This document shows positions 1-6,242 of a stretch of 9,032 nt of DNA, one piece after another. The stretch is from Clostridia bacterium (lineage in GTDB: Bacteria; Bacillota; Clostridia; Oscillospirales; CAG-382), in the NCBI GenBank assembly GCA_017397605.1, contig JAFQII010000155.1, forward strand, positions 1 to 9,032, in the 5' to 3' direction. Both the position numbers and the translations under genes were made by a program. The first letter of the stretch is position 1, and the number at the start of each line of letters is the position of its first letter. Under the pieces are notes generated by a model that did no database searches, was not told where the DNA came from, and worked only from the letters and a program-made list of their open reading frames with translations.

Positions 1-2858
1 GCGACCCGTTGGACGGCGTGACAGGCGACGGTATTTATTTCCTGAGTACGGAATATACTTCTGCCGATGTTGCGCTTCCGACCGACAGTGTTGTTGTGAC
101 TTTGCGCTCTGTGACGAGTATGAGCTATCGAGTTGCCGAGATTTCCCGTGCATCTGTCGCCGCAGGGGGGACCGATCAGCTCGTGTTTGTCGGCGCGTAC
201 AACTGCGCATATGCCGAGACGTTTTTAAAACCCGAGCTCAAGCTGACGTTCCGTGACCTGGACAGTGTATCTTCAATCAGTGATTGCGAGGCTTTGATTG
301 TGGGAGAGACCATATACCGTTTTTCAGCCGACAAATATAACTGCGAGCGTATTACGCAAAGCGGTGTATATTTGTTTGATGACAAGCATTCTTCCGTTGC
401 AACGGCTGAGTCCGATGTGGACCGTGTTGACGTAATTATCGTCAACGATATCATTGTTTATATCGGTGAGAAAGGCAGACGTAACATGTTGCCTTTGTCG
501 GGCGGTATTGCCGTTACCTTTGCGGGAGACTCCGTTGCGGATGCAGAAGGCCTTTCGATCGGCGATCATGTTGATCCCTTGATGCTCGACACCTCTTTGC
601 TGCCCGAAAACCACGTCAAAATCAACGGCATCGCATTTGCGTACGACAAAATCAATACCGTACGTGCACCCGAGGGGGTAACAGCGCTATATACGCCCGG
701 CTTCGGCGCGACAACGCAAACCAATCAATACGGTATCGAAATCGCAGTTGCCGACGGCAAGGTGGTTTCGGTTGAAAAAGGAATCGGCGATATCGAGATT
801 CCCGAAAACGGATTTGTTCTCAGTATCCACAAGGACAGCGCATATTATAGCTCCGCTATGACCGAGGTAAAGGCGGGTGACAGCGCCAAGCTTGCAAGCG
901 GCAACAGAAATTATACTGCGGTAGATCTGTCTGTTACCGCCATCAATGAGACCAGAGTGCAGGATGCCTTGATCGTATACCGCAATGTGTCCAGCACCGC
1001 AACCAACGCGTACGGCTATGAGATTATGGTCGACGCCAACGGCATGATGGTCGGTGACGGCTATACGGGCAATGCACCTGTTCCCAAGGGGGGCTTTGTG
1101 CTCTCGGGACACGGTGTCAACAAGGAAGCGTTGGTTTCCGCTTACCGCTATGGCGGCAAGGTCTATTTTGACGAAAAAACCATGCGCGTCATGCTGATCA
1201 CGACTCCCGACACGATGTTGATCGATGCTGCGGTACGGCTTGACGATGCAAAAAAATCCTTGCAAAATGCCAAGGATCAGCTTATATACCTCAATTATAC
1301 CGAGCTCGACTCGACGGTTGCCGATCTGGAGAGCCAAGTCGGCAACGCACAAAATGCGTTTGAGAGCGGTGATTTTGAAACTGCACTTTCGATGATCGAT
1401 GCACTTGATGCATCCTGGGGCGATCTGCAATACGCGTTGCTGGAAGCGCATCCGGTCGAAAACCGTGCAATGTGGTACCGCAGTGCCGAAAAGAGCGATG
1501 CGGAAGTCCGCGCCGTTGTCGAGAAAATGAAATCTCTCGGCATCAATGCCGTTTATCTGGAAACCTGGTACAACGGTCGTTTTATCGGCTACTCCGATAA
1601 CGAGTTGATTTTACACTCTGTTCCCAACGGCGAGTATGACGCGTTGGAAGGTTTTGTGCGCATTTGTCACGAATACGGTATCGAAGTCCATGCCTGGGTC
1701 GAAAACTTCTTTATCGGTACGGTAGAGGCGCAAGAGCAGGCAAATATGGAGCTGGCTTCTCACTTTGAGGGCAGATGGCTCAAGGACCGCAACGGCAAAA
1801 ATACCTTCTTCTACACGGCTTCCAACACGAACTTTATCTTTATGAATCCGTTTGAGGAAGAAGTCAGAACGCTTTTGATTGATTTCTACCGTGAAATCAT
1901 CACCAAGTATGATGTTGACGGCTTGCATCTCGACTACATCCGTTTCCCTGAGCTGAACTACGGCAAGGACGATTTCGGTTATAACGAAAACATTGTTTCC
2001 GCATGGCAGAAGGAAAACAACACGACCGTCAATCCCGCAACGCTCAACGGCGGCTCATTGCATCAATCGTGGATCAAGTTCCGCCAGGAGATCATCAACA
2101 GCTTTGTCGGTGAGATTTACGACATGGTATGCGATACCGATCCGGATGTATGGCTTTCTGCTGCGGTTTACCCCGGTGTGCCGGATATCAAAAACGACAT
2201 TTTCCAGGATTGTGCAAATTGGGTTGCCAACGGATATATGGATGAACTGTTTTCTATGTCTTACGGTGAGGATAATCAGTACGTATCCTCCAATGCGTCC
2301 AAATTTGTTGCAATCTCGGGAGACAAGTGCTTCTATTCCACGGGCATCTCCGCGTTCGGCGAAACGACCGAGCCCAATTTTGCCCTGCAGATGACCGAAG
2401 TCAGAAAAGCCGGCTCCGACGGTGTAGCGATTTTCTCGCTTGCAAACATCAATGTGTCCAATTATCAGGATCCGATCCAAAAGGGTACGTTCCGCGATCC
2501 GTCCGTTTCTGTCAACCGTTTGAGTGAAACGGTATCGGCGCAATTGACGTACATTCTTGACAAAGCGAAAAAAGTATACATGCCCTATGCCGCACTTTCC
2601 GAAGCGGATTATGATAAGCTTTGCGGATTGCTCAACCCGTTGATCGATGATGCAAAGGCGTTTGATCTCGAAAACGCATCGATCGAAGAAAAACTGCAGT
2701 ATTGCAGGACCGCAAAAGCATCTCTTTCGGATATTGTAAATGAATTTGATAGTATGATCTCCGACTCCAAAAAACGCAAGCTTGCCAAAGAGGATCTGAA
2801 CGATCTGATTTCTTGGCTGACCAAGAGTGAAAACAGACTGAACGCAAGACTTGGTTAA
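1..2858 (+). CDS. GHL10-type family-10-like glycoside hydrolase with N-terminal repeat modules (5' partial)
   Basis: The frame is open from base 1, so the gene starts upstream of the window; a TTG at 9 is only an internal leucine codon. Residue numbers here count from that codon (949 residues to the TAA). Residues 1-400 are beta-rich and contain repeated modules, clearest at about 240-275 and 334-369, both with an N-x-YG-x-EI core and an ending like P-x-x-GFVLS-x-H. A helical linker follows (405-480). The catalytic-type TIM barrel covers about 485-830, with AMWYRS, a VHAWVEN segment at 560-565 and the family hallmark DVDGLHLDYIRFPE at 635-648. A helical tail (838-949) ends the protein. Relatives such as E. 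coli DigH cleave peptidoglycan glycan strands or other polysaccharides outside the cytoplasm. A signal peptide is expected upstream but not visible. The GHL10 assignment is strong; the substrate is unknown. Confidence 0.85.
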   Translation, partial: DPLDGVTGDGIYFLSTEYTSADVALPTDSVVVTLRSVTSMSYRVAEISRASVAAGGTDQLVFVGAYNCAYAETFLKPELKLTFRDLDSVSSISDCEALIVGETIYRFSADKYNCERITQSGVYLFDDKHSSVATAESDVDRVDVIIVNDIIVYIGEKGRRNMLPLSGGIAVTFAGDSVADAEGLSIGDHVDPLMLDTSLLPENHVKINGIAFAYDKINTVRAPEGVTALYTPGFGATTQTNQYGIEIAVADGKVVSVEKGIGDIEIPENGFVLSIHKDSAYYSSAMTEVKAGDSAKLASGNRNYTAVDLSVTAINETRVQDALIVYRNVSSTATNAYGYEIMVDANGMMVGDGYTGNAPVPKGGFVLSGHGVNKEALVSAYRYGGKVYFDEKTMRVMLITTPDTMLIDAAVRLDDAKKSLQNAKDQLIYLNYTELDSTVADLESQVGNAQNAFESGDFETALSMIDALDASWGDLQYALLEAHPVENRAMWYRSAEKSDAEVRAVVEKMKSLGINAVYLETWYNGRFIGYSDNELILHSVPNGEYDALEGFVRICHEYGIEVHAWVENFFIGTVEAQEQANMELASHFEGRWLKDRNGKNTFFYTASNTNFIFMNPFEEEVRTLLIDFYREIITKYDVDGLHLDYIRFPELNYGKDDFGYNENIVSAWQKENNTTVNPATLNGGSLHQSWIKFRQEIINSFVGEIYDMVCDTDPDVWLSAAVYPGVPDIKNDIFQDCANWVANGYMDELFSMSYGEDNQYVSSNASKFVAISGDKCFYSTGISAFGETTEPNFALQMTEVRKAGSDGVAIFSLANINVSNYQDPIQKGTFRDPSVSVNRLSETVSAQLTYILDKAKKVYMPYAALSEADYDKLCGLLNPLIDDAKAFDLENASIEEKLQYCRTAKASLSDIVNEFDSMISDSKKRKLAKEDLNDLISWLTKSENRLNARLG

Positions 2859-2864
2859 AACAAC

Positions 2865-2896
2865 AAATGCCGCCGTGTGCAAACGGCGGCATTTTT
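2865..2896. terminator. Bidirectional rho-independent terminator
   Basis: A perfect 12-bp stem (AAATGCCGCCGT / ACGGCGGCATTT) encloses a 6-base loop, GTGCAA. It starts seven bases after the glycoside hydrolase stop. On the plus strand the 3' arm runs into five T (2892-2896). On the minus strand the arm is followed by a T-rich stretch (complement of 2854-2864). It therefore can end both the plus-strand hydrolase transcript and the converging minus-strand isomerase transcript, whose stop codon is at 2901-2903. Confidence 0.9.
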
Positions 2897-2900
2897 ATGC

Positions 2901-3737
2901 TTATAGGATCTTCGGTGCAGGGCGCTTGTGAATGCAAGCTTCATAATTCGGCTTGTAATCCGCAAAGGTCAGCTCGCGTCTGTCCAGCGCACGCGGTTTT
3001 GTGCGTGGTACCTCGTAAAGGAACGGTCCATCGTATCCGACCTGCTCCAACAGTGTGACGAGCTCAACCCAATCGTTTTTGCCTTCGTACGGCATCCAAT
3101 GCTTTTCGTCGACAAAGTCGTAATCGGAGACGTGCATGTTGACAAACAGATGTCCCAATGCTCTGACAAAATCGGCATTGTTTTCTGTCAGCAGGTGATT
3201 GGTATCAAAACAAATACGAAGCGCCTCATTCCCGGCGGTCAGATACTCCATATCTGCAATGCAGTTTCCCAAACAAGTGCGGGGAAGATTCTCTACCGCG
3301 ATGGTCGTGCCGTAAGCGCTCGCTTTTTCGGCAAGAGAGGCAAGTGCATCCTGCGCGCACTTTAGACGTTCTGTGCGTTCCGTTTCAAGATAAGGCTCGC
3401 CGCTGGGATGGATCACCGCTATACGGGTTCCGATCTCGCTTGCGCGTGCGAGCAAATCGGTTTGCATTTCGAGCGCGGCTTTGCGCACGGCGGCATCGGG
3501 AGAGGATAGATCCAGCGTTTCAAACGGGTAGTAGGGAAGATGAATCGAGCGTATCTCTACATCGGTCTCTTTTGCATAGCCTGCAATTGATTTCCACCGG
3601 ATCGAATCATACATTGCCGTAGGCAAAGAGATCTCCATGATACGAATACCGTTTTCTGCATATGCTTCAAATACTTCTTTTTCCAGCGAATTTGTTGCGC
3701 AGGTGGATAAGCCGAGCTTCCAATCGGTTGCGTTCAT
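2901..3737 (-). CDS. Sugar phosphate isomerase/epimerase, xylose-isomerase-like TIM barrel
   Basis: This 278-residue cytoplasmic protein belongs to the AP-endonuclease-2/xylose-isomerase-like barrel family, which isomerises or epimerises sugars and related polyols using a divalent metal. Visible family signatures are SIHLPYY (64-70), AVIHPSGEPY (107-116), AVENLPRT (147-154), CFDTNH (176-181), MHVSDYD (201-207) and LYEVPR near the C-terminus (240-245). Likely metal ligands are Glu149, Asp178, His181, His202 and Glu242. The ATG at 3737-3735 is chosen because AAAGGAA lies just upstream of it and because the barrel begins directly at KLGLSTCATN; the frame stays open 63 codons further upstream but that part has no family similarity and overlaps prs. 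The gene lies 62 bases downstream of prs on the same strand and probably depends at least partly on read-through from it. No convincing promoter of its own was seen. The exact substrate cannot be told. Confidence 0.85.
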   Translation of the reverse strand: MNATDWKLGLSTCATNSLEKEVFEAYAENGIRIMEISLPTAMYDSIRWKSIAGYAKETDVEIRSIHLPYYPFETLDLSSPDAAVRKAALEMQTDLLARASEIGTRIAVIHPSGEPYLETERTERLKCAQDALASLAEKASAYGTTIAVENLPRTCLGNCIADMEYLTAGNEALRICFDTNHLLTENNADFVRALGHLFVNMHVSDYDFVDEKHWMPYEGKNDWVELVTLLEQVGYDGPFLYEVPRTKPRALDRRELTFADYKPNYEACIHKRPAPKIL

Positions 3738-3763
3738 AATATGTTCCTTTCGACTTGATGAGA

Positions 3764-3787
3764 ACAGCCCACAGAAAAGTGGGCTGT
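3764..3787 (-). terminator. Intergenic hairpin after prs, weak or partial terminator
   Basis: A perfect 9-bp inverted repeat (ACAGCCCAC / GTGGGCTGT) with a 6-base loop sits in the 62-base gap between the prs stop and the isomerase start. Read on the minus strand, the stem is followed by TTCTCATC, not a run of T. It may therefore act as an mRNA-stabilising or attenuating hairpin and let some transcription through to the isomerase. Confidence 0.55.
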
Positions 3788-3799
3788 CGGAATATTGAA

Positions 3800-4912
3800 T
3801 CAGTTGGTCTGGGTGTGCTTGAGCAAACGTCTGATGCGAGTGGTGCATTCCAGAAGCGGAGAGATGGACTCGTCGTTGTTGAGTGTATTGGTAATTTTTG
3901 CGATAAATTTGGACAGGTCGGCGCAAACCAGCCAGGGACGGTCAAGATATTCTTCGGGAATGTAAGACAGGTTGGTCGTGTAGAGGCGCGTCAGCTTGCC
4001 TTCTTCATAAAGCTTGTCAAATTTCTCAACGCCCTCGGTAAAGAACGCAAACGTCGTAGCGGCGTAGATCTCTTTAGCCTCGCGCTTGACAGCTTCGTTG
4101 ACGACCTCGATGATGGACTGACCGGAAGCGATCATGTCATCGATGATCAAAACTTTTTTGTCTTTCAAAGGACCGCCGATGTATTCATGCTGAACAATCG
4201 GGTTTTTGCCGTTGACAATACGGGAGTGGTCGCGGCGCTTGTAGAACATACCGACGTCAAGTCCGAGTACGTTGGCATAGTAGATCGCGCGCTCCATTGC
4301 ACCGTTGTCGGGGCTGATGACGGTCATGTTATCTTTAAAGATATCGTCGCCCTCGATCGCAATAAAGTTTTTGAGGATCGAATACGTGGGGAGTACGTTT
4401 TCAAAAGAGGTGCCGGGAATTGCGTTGTAGATCGTAGGATCGTGTGCGTCAAACGTAATGATCGTATTGACGCCGAGGTTTCTGAGTTCTTCCAGAGCCA
4501 TTGCGCAGTCGAGGGATTCTCTGCCTTTTCTGCGGTGCTGTCTGGATGCATACAGCAGCGGCATGATCACCGTAATTCTGCTTGCCTTGCCGCCGATTGC
4601 GGATACAACACGCTTGATATCCTGAAAATGCTCATCGGGACCCATGCGGTTTTCGTATCCAAACATTTTGTAGGTGCAATGGTAGTTGCCGACGTCGCTC
4701 AAAATGTAAAGATCTTTTCCGCGGACAGAGTCCAGAATGCGGAACTTGCCCTCTCCGTTGTTAAAACGTACCTCTTCAGTGGGGATGATGTAGCTGTGAT
4801 CGCTCTTTTCCTCACCACGGATCTCCTTGATCCAAGCATCGACTTTTTGACCGAGCTCTTTGCAATTGTTCATGACGATCAATCCGATGCTGCCGTTGCT
4901 TCCGTTTGACAT
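3800..4912 (-). CDS. prs: Ribose-phosphate pyrophosphokinase (PRPP synthetase), long divergent form
   Basis: The enzyme makes 5-phosphoribosyl-1-pyrophosphate from ribose 5-phosphate and ATP, feeding purine, pyrimidine, histidine, tryptophan and NAD synthesis. At 370 residues it is longer than the usual form of about 315. Recognisable parts are the catalytic flexible loop MPLLYASRQHRRKGRES (117-133), the metal-site FDAHD (154-158), SPDNGAMERA (200-209) and the PRPP-binding loop VLIIDDMIASGQSI (254-267). That loop differs from the classical DDMIDTGGT form: Ala-Ser and Gly-Gln-Ser replace Asp-Thr and Gly-Gly-Thr. An extra N-terminal stretch (about 1-40) and a longer region between 40 and 117 also differ from classical Prs. 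The ATG at 4912-4910 is supported by AAGGAGAG (complement of 4921-4928). The stop is TGA, which matters for reading the recA anomaly. The gene is divergent from recA. Family membership is sure; catalytic properties of this variant are inferred. Confidence 0.9.
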   Translation of the reverse strand: MSNGSNGSIGLIVMNNCKELGQKVDAWIKEIRGEEKSDHSYIIPTEEVRFNNGEGKFRILDSVRGKDLYILSDVGNYHCTYKMFGYENRMGPDEHFQDIKRVVSAIGGKASRITVIMPLLYASRQHRRKGRESLDCAMALEELRNLGVNTIITFDAHDPTIYNAIPGTSFENVLPTYSILKNFIAIEGDDIFKDNMTVISPDNGAMERAIYYANVLGLDVGMFYKRRDHSRIVNGKNPIVQHEYIGGPLKDKKVLIIDDMIASGQSIIEVVNEAVKREAKEIYAATTFAFFTEGVEKFDKLYEEGKLTRLYTTNLSYIPEEYLDRPWLVCADLSKFIAKITNTLNNDESISPLLECTTRIRRLLKHTQTN

Positions 4913-4920
4913 CTGCGTTT

Positions 4921-4928
4921 CTCTCCTT
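4921..4928 (-). promoter_or_regulatory. Shine-Dalgarno site of prs
   Basis: The minus strand reads AAGGAGAG eight bases before the ATG at 4912-4910. It is a near-consensus ribosome binding site and fixes the start of prs. Confidence 0.8.
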
Positions 4929-4969
4929 AAAATACAATATCTGTTCTGACCATAAAAATCAGATAATTC

Positions 4970-4998
4970 ATTTTACACCAGAAAACAAAATTTGTATA
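4970..4998 (-). promoter_or_regulatory. Candidate sigma-A promoter for prs
   Basis: On the minus strand TATACA (4 of 6 matches to the -35 consensus) lies 17 bases before TAAAAT (5 of 6 matches to the -10 consensus). This would give a leader of roughly 50 bases before the prs start. The region is very AT-rich, so chance matches are likely. Confidence 0.4.
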
Positions 4999-5103
4999 TT
5001 GATTTATTTAACAAAATATACGCGATTTTTTTACACAAAATGACACAATTTTCCCCAATGCGTTTTTTTCACCGCTTCTTAATAAAATATTTTGAAAATA
5101 TGA

Positions 5104-5132
5104 TTGACATTCCAATCAAAATGTGGTATTCT
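5104..5132 (+). promoter_or_regulatory. recA promoter (sigma-A type, extended -10)
   Basis: A perfect -35 box TTGACA (5104-5109) is followed after exactly 17 bases by TATTCT (5127-5132, 4 of 6). TGG immediately before the -10 supplies an extended-10 TGn element. Transcription should start near 5139-5140, at the left edge of the LexA box. AT-rich DNA lies directly upstream. Confidence 0.85.
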
Positions 5133-5146
5133 ATGTTAGAACATAG
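5131..5146. repeat. 16-bp inverted repeat overlapping the recA -10 and the LexA box
   Basis: CTATGTT-AG-AACATAG is a perfect 7-bp inverted repeat with a 2-base centre. It shares its right arm with the LexA box and its left arm with the end of the -10 box. It might be a second, overlapping operator or only a by-product of the LexA half-site. A further inverted repeat, TGATTG-N6-CAATCA (5101-5118), overlaps the -35 box. Confidence 0.5.
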
Positions 5147-5150
5147 GTTC
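5139..5150 (+). promoter_or_regulatory. LexA (DinR) SOS operator of recA
   Basis: GAAC-ATAG-GTTC matches the Gram-positive SOS box core GAAC-N4-GTTC perfectly, and a G follows as in the full CGAAC-N4-GTTCG consensus. It begins seven bases after the -10 box and overlaps the predicted start of transcription. LexA bound here would block RNA polymerase until DNA damage leads to LexA self-cleavage. This implies the genome encodes a Bacillus-type LexA. Confidence 0.85.
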
Positions 5151-5161
5151 GTACGACTATG

Positions 5162-5170
5162 AAAGGAAAG
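5162..5170 (+). promoter_or_regulatory. Shine-Dalgarno site of recA
   Basis: AAAGGAAAG ends seven bases before the ATG at 5178. It decides the start: a TTG at 5172 in the same frame is too close to the site, and RecA homologues begin at or near the MATKD start. Confidence 0.7.
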
Positions 5171-5177
5171 TTTGACG

Positions 5178-5669
5178 ATGGCTACAAAAGATACAAAAGA
5201 CAGCAAAGCCGCTGCTTTGGCGACTGCGATTGCACAAATTGAAAAACAGTGCGGCAAGGGCGCGATTATGCGTTTGGGAGACAACCTCAAGATGGAGGTT
5301 ACGGGAGTTACGACAGGCTCTCTTTCGCTGGATATCGCATTGGGTATCGGCGGTGTTCCGCGTGGCAGAATCATTGAGGTTTACGGACCCGAGTCTTCGG
5401 GTAAGACGACGCTCGCGTTGCACATTGTTGCCGAGGTACAAAAGCTCGGCGGCGAGGCGGCATTTATCGATGCGGAGCATGCATTGGATCCCGTATACGC
5501 AAAAGCACTCGGAGTAGATACCGATAAGCTGCTTGTTTCTCAGCCTGATGACGGCGAGCAGGCGCTGGAGATCACGGAGGCACTTGTGCGTTCCGGCGCG
5601 ATCGAAGTTGTTGTGGTGGACTCCGTTGCCGCTCTTTTTCCTCGAAATGAGCTTTACGGTGACATGTGA
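5178..5669 (+). CDS. recA: RecA N-terminal part as literally translated (163 residues)
   Basis: Under the standard code this is the only product with the native ribosome site. It contains the N-terminal polymerisation helix (about 5-33) and the nucleotide-binding half with Walker A, Glu100 and Walker B. It stops after LYGDM, before L1, L2 and the rest of the core sheet. A fragment like this could still compete for subunit contacts but should not bind single-stranded DNA or catalyse strand exchange. It is part of the same broken gene as the entry for the whole locus. Confidence 0.75.
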   Translation: MATKDTKDSKAAALATAIAQIEKQCGKGAIMRLGDNLKMEVTGVTTGSLSLDIALGIGGVPRGRIIEVYGPESSGKTTLALHIVAEVQKLGGEAAFIDAEHALDPVYAKALGVDTDKLLVSQPDDGEQALEITEALVRSGAIEVVVVDSVAALFPRNELYGDM

Positions 5670-5680
5670 GCTTCTCACGT
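5664..5680 (+). repeat. Small hairpin containing the recA in-frame TGA
   Basis: GTGAG-CTT-CTCAC is a perfect 5-bp stem with a 3-base loop, extended by a U-G and an A-U pair to seven pairs in RNA (5664-5670 with 5674-5680). The TGA at 5667-5669 lies in the left arm. The T at 5667 pairs with A5677; a G there (the ancestral GGA) would be a mismatch. The repeat is short and may be chance. Confidence 0.45.
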
Positions 5681-5699
5681 TGGTCTGCAGGCACGTCTG

Positions 5700-6236
5700 A
5701 TGTCGCAGGCGCTTCGCAAACTTTCGGGCGCGATTGCAAAATCAAATTGTATTGTTATTTTCATCAACCAGCTTCGTGAGAAGGTTGGTGTTGTATACGG
5801 CAACCCCGAGGTCACCACGGGCGGCCGTGCGCTCAAGTTTTACGCTTCCGTTCGTATTGATGTCCGCAAAACCGCTCAGCTCGGTACAGGCGACGATATC
5901 TACGGCAACCATGTGCGTTGCAAGGTTGTCAAAAATAAGGTTGCGCCTCCTTTTAAAACCGCTGAGTTTGACATCATCTACGGCGAGGGCATCTCCAAGG
6001 AGAGCGAGATCATTGAGATGGGTGTCAGATGCGGCGTTCTGGAAAAGAGCGGCGGCTGGCTCTCCTACAACGGCGAAAAGCTCGGCAACGGCAAGGACCG
6101 CGTCAGAGGTATTCTTTGCGAAAACAAAGCGCTTGCCGATGAACTTGAGGCGAAAATCAAAGAGTATTACATGAAAAAGCCCGACGCGGCTGAAATCCCG
6201 ACAGATTCTTTGTCCTTTGACGAAGACGAAGAATAA
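5700..6236 (+). CDS. recA: RecA C-terminal part downstream of the internal stop
   Basis: The first ATG after the stop is Met175 of the full RecA frame, leaving 178 codons. No Shine-Dalgarno sequence precedes it, so independent translation is doubtful. This half is strongly conserved: [37 protein letters not shown] spans the L2 DNA-binding loop, and [28 protein letters not shown] is a typical RecA stretch. The C-terminal domain ends in an acidic tail. No further stops or frameshifts are present, which suggests that the TGA is very recent or not real. It is not a separate gene. Confidence 0.7.
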   Translation: MSQALRKLSGAIAKSNCIVIFINQLREKVGVVYGNPEVTTGGRALKFYASVRIDVRKTAQLGTGDDIYGNHVRCKVVKNKVAPPFKTAEFDIIYGEGISKESEIIEMGVRCGVLEKSGGWLSYNGEKLGNGKDRVRGILCENKALADELEAKIKEYYMKKPDAAEIPTDSLSFDEDEE

Positions 6237-6242
6237 TCCGTC

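Larger units (their letters stand above)
4913..5177. other. AT-rich divergent intergenic region between prs and recA
   Basis: This 265-base spacer is much richer in A and T than the genes around it. It holds the prs ribosome site and candidate promoter on the left, and the recA promoter, LexA box and ribosome site on the right. The stretch 5000-5100 contains A and T runs such as AAAATATTTT that could act as an UP element for recA. I see no ORF, tRNA or convincing riboswitch in it. Confidence 0.7.
5178..6236 (+). pseudogene. recA: recA, full-length recombinase frame interrupted by one in-frame TGA
   Basis: RecA is the ATP-dependent strand-exchange protein that forms filaments on single-stranded DNA and triggers LexA cleavage. 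Reading through codon 164, the frame gives 352 residues, a normal RecA length, with nothing else missing. It has Walker [10 protein letters not shown] (70-78), the catalytic Glu100 in IDAEHALDP, Walker [11 protein letters not shown] (144-153), L1, L2 in the [18 protein letters not shown] region, and an acidic C-terminal tail ending DEDEE. The TGA at 5667-5669 stands where homologues have Gly in GDMGDSHVG. Glu100 aligns with E. coli Glu96, so codon 164 equals E. coli Gly160, the site of the inactive recA1 allele (G160D). The next residue is Ala rather than the usual Asp. The reading frame is identical on both sides, so this is a substitution, not an indel. Without read-through no active RecA is made. 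It may be a real nonsense mutation, a sequence error or recoding. Confidence 0.85.

Noticed and set aside
9..11. TTG at 9 as a true start of the glycoside hydrolase
   Set aside because: The frame is open to base 1, no ribosome site can be seen, and an exported family-10-like enzyme should begin with a signal peptide.
3738..3926. N-terminal extension of 63 residues on the isomerase
   Set aside because: The extension overlaps the prs 3' end and the hairpin, has no family similarity, and a good ribosome site stands right before the internal ATG at 3737.
3755..4909. Long plus-strand open frame (384 codons) opposite prs
   Set aside because: It lies directly antisense to a clear prs gene, has no recognisable domain and no ribosome site. 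Its openness follows from the codon use of prs.
4929..5100. Riboswitch or small RNA in the AT-rich spacer
   Set aside because: No recognisable purine-riboswitch core, T-box or terminator hairpin is visible; the A and T runs explain the apparent local pairings.
5664..5680. Bacterial SECIS element for selenocysteine at the recA TGA
   Set aside because: A bacterial SECIS lies just downstream of the UGA with a larger stem and apical G/U; here the UGA is inside a tiny stem, and RecA needs glycine, not cysteine, at this site.
5178..6236. Two separate adjacent genes, or a frameshift, in recA
   Set aside because: Both parts lie in the same frame and join into one RecA with no missing residues; the second part has no ribosome site. 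A single TGA substitution fits, an indel does not.
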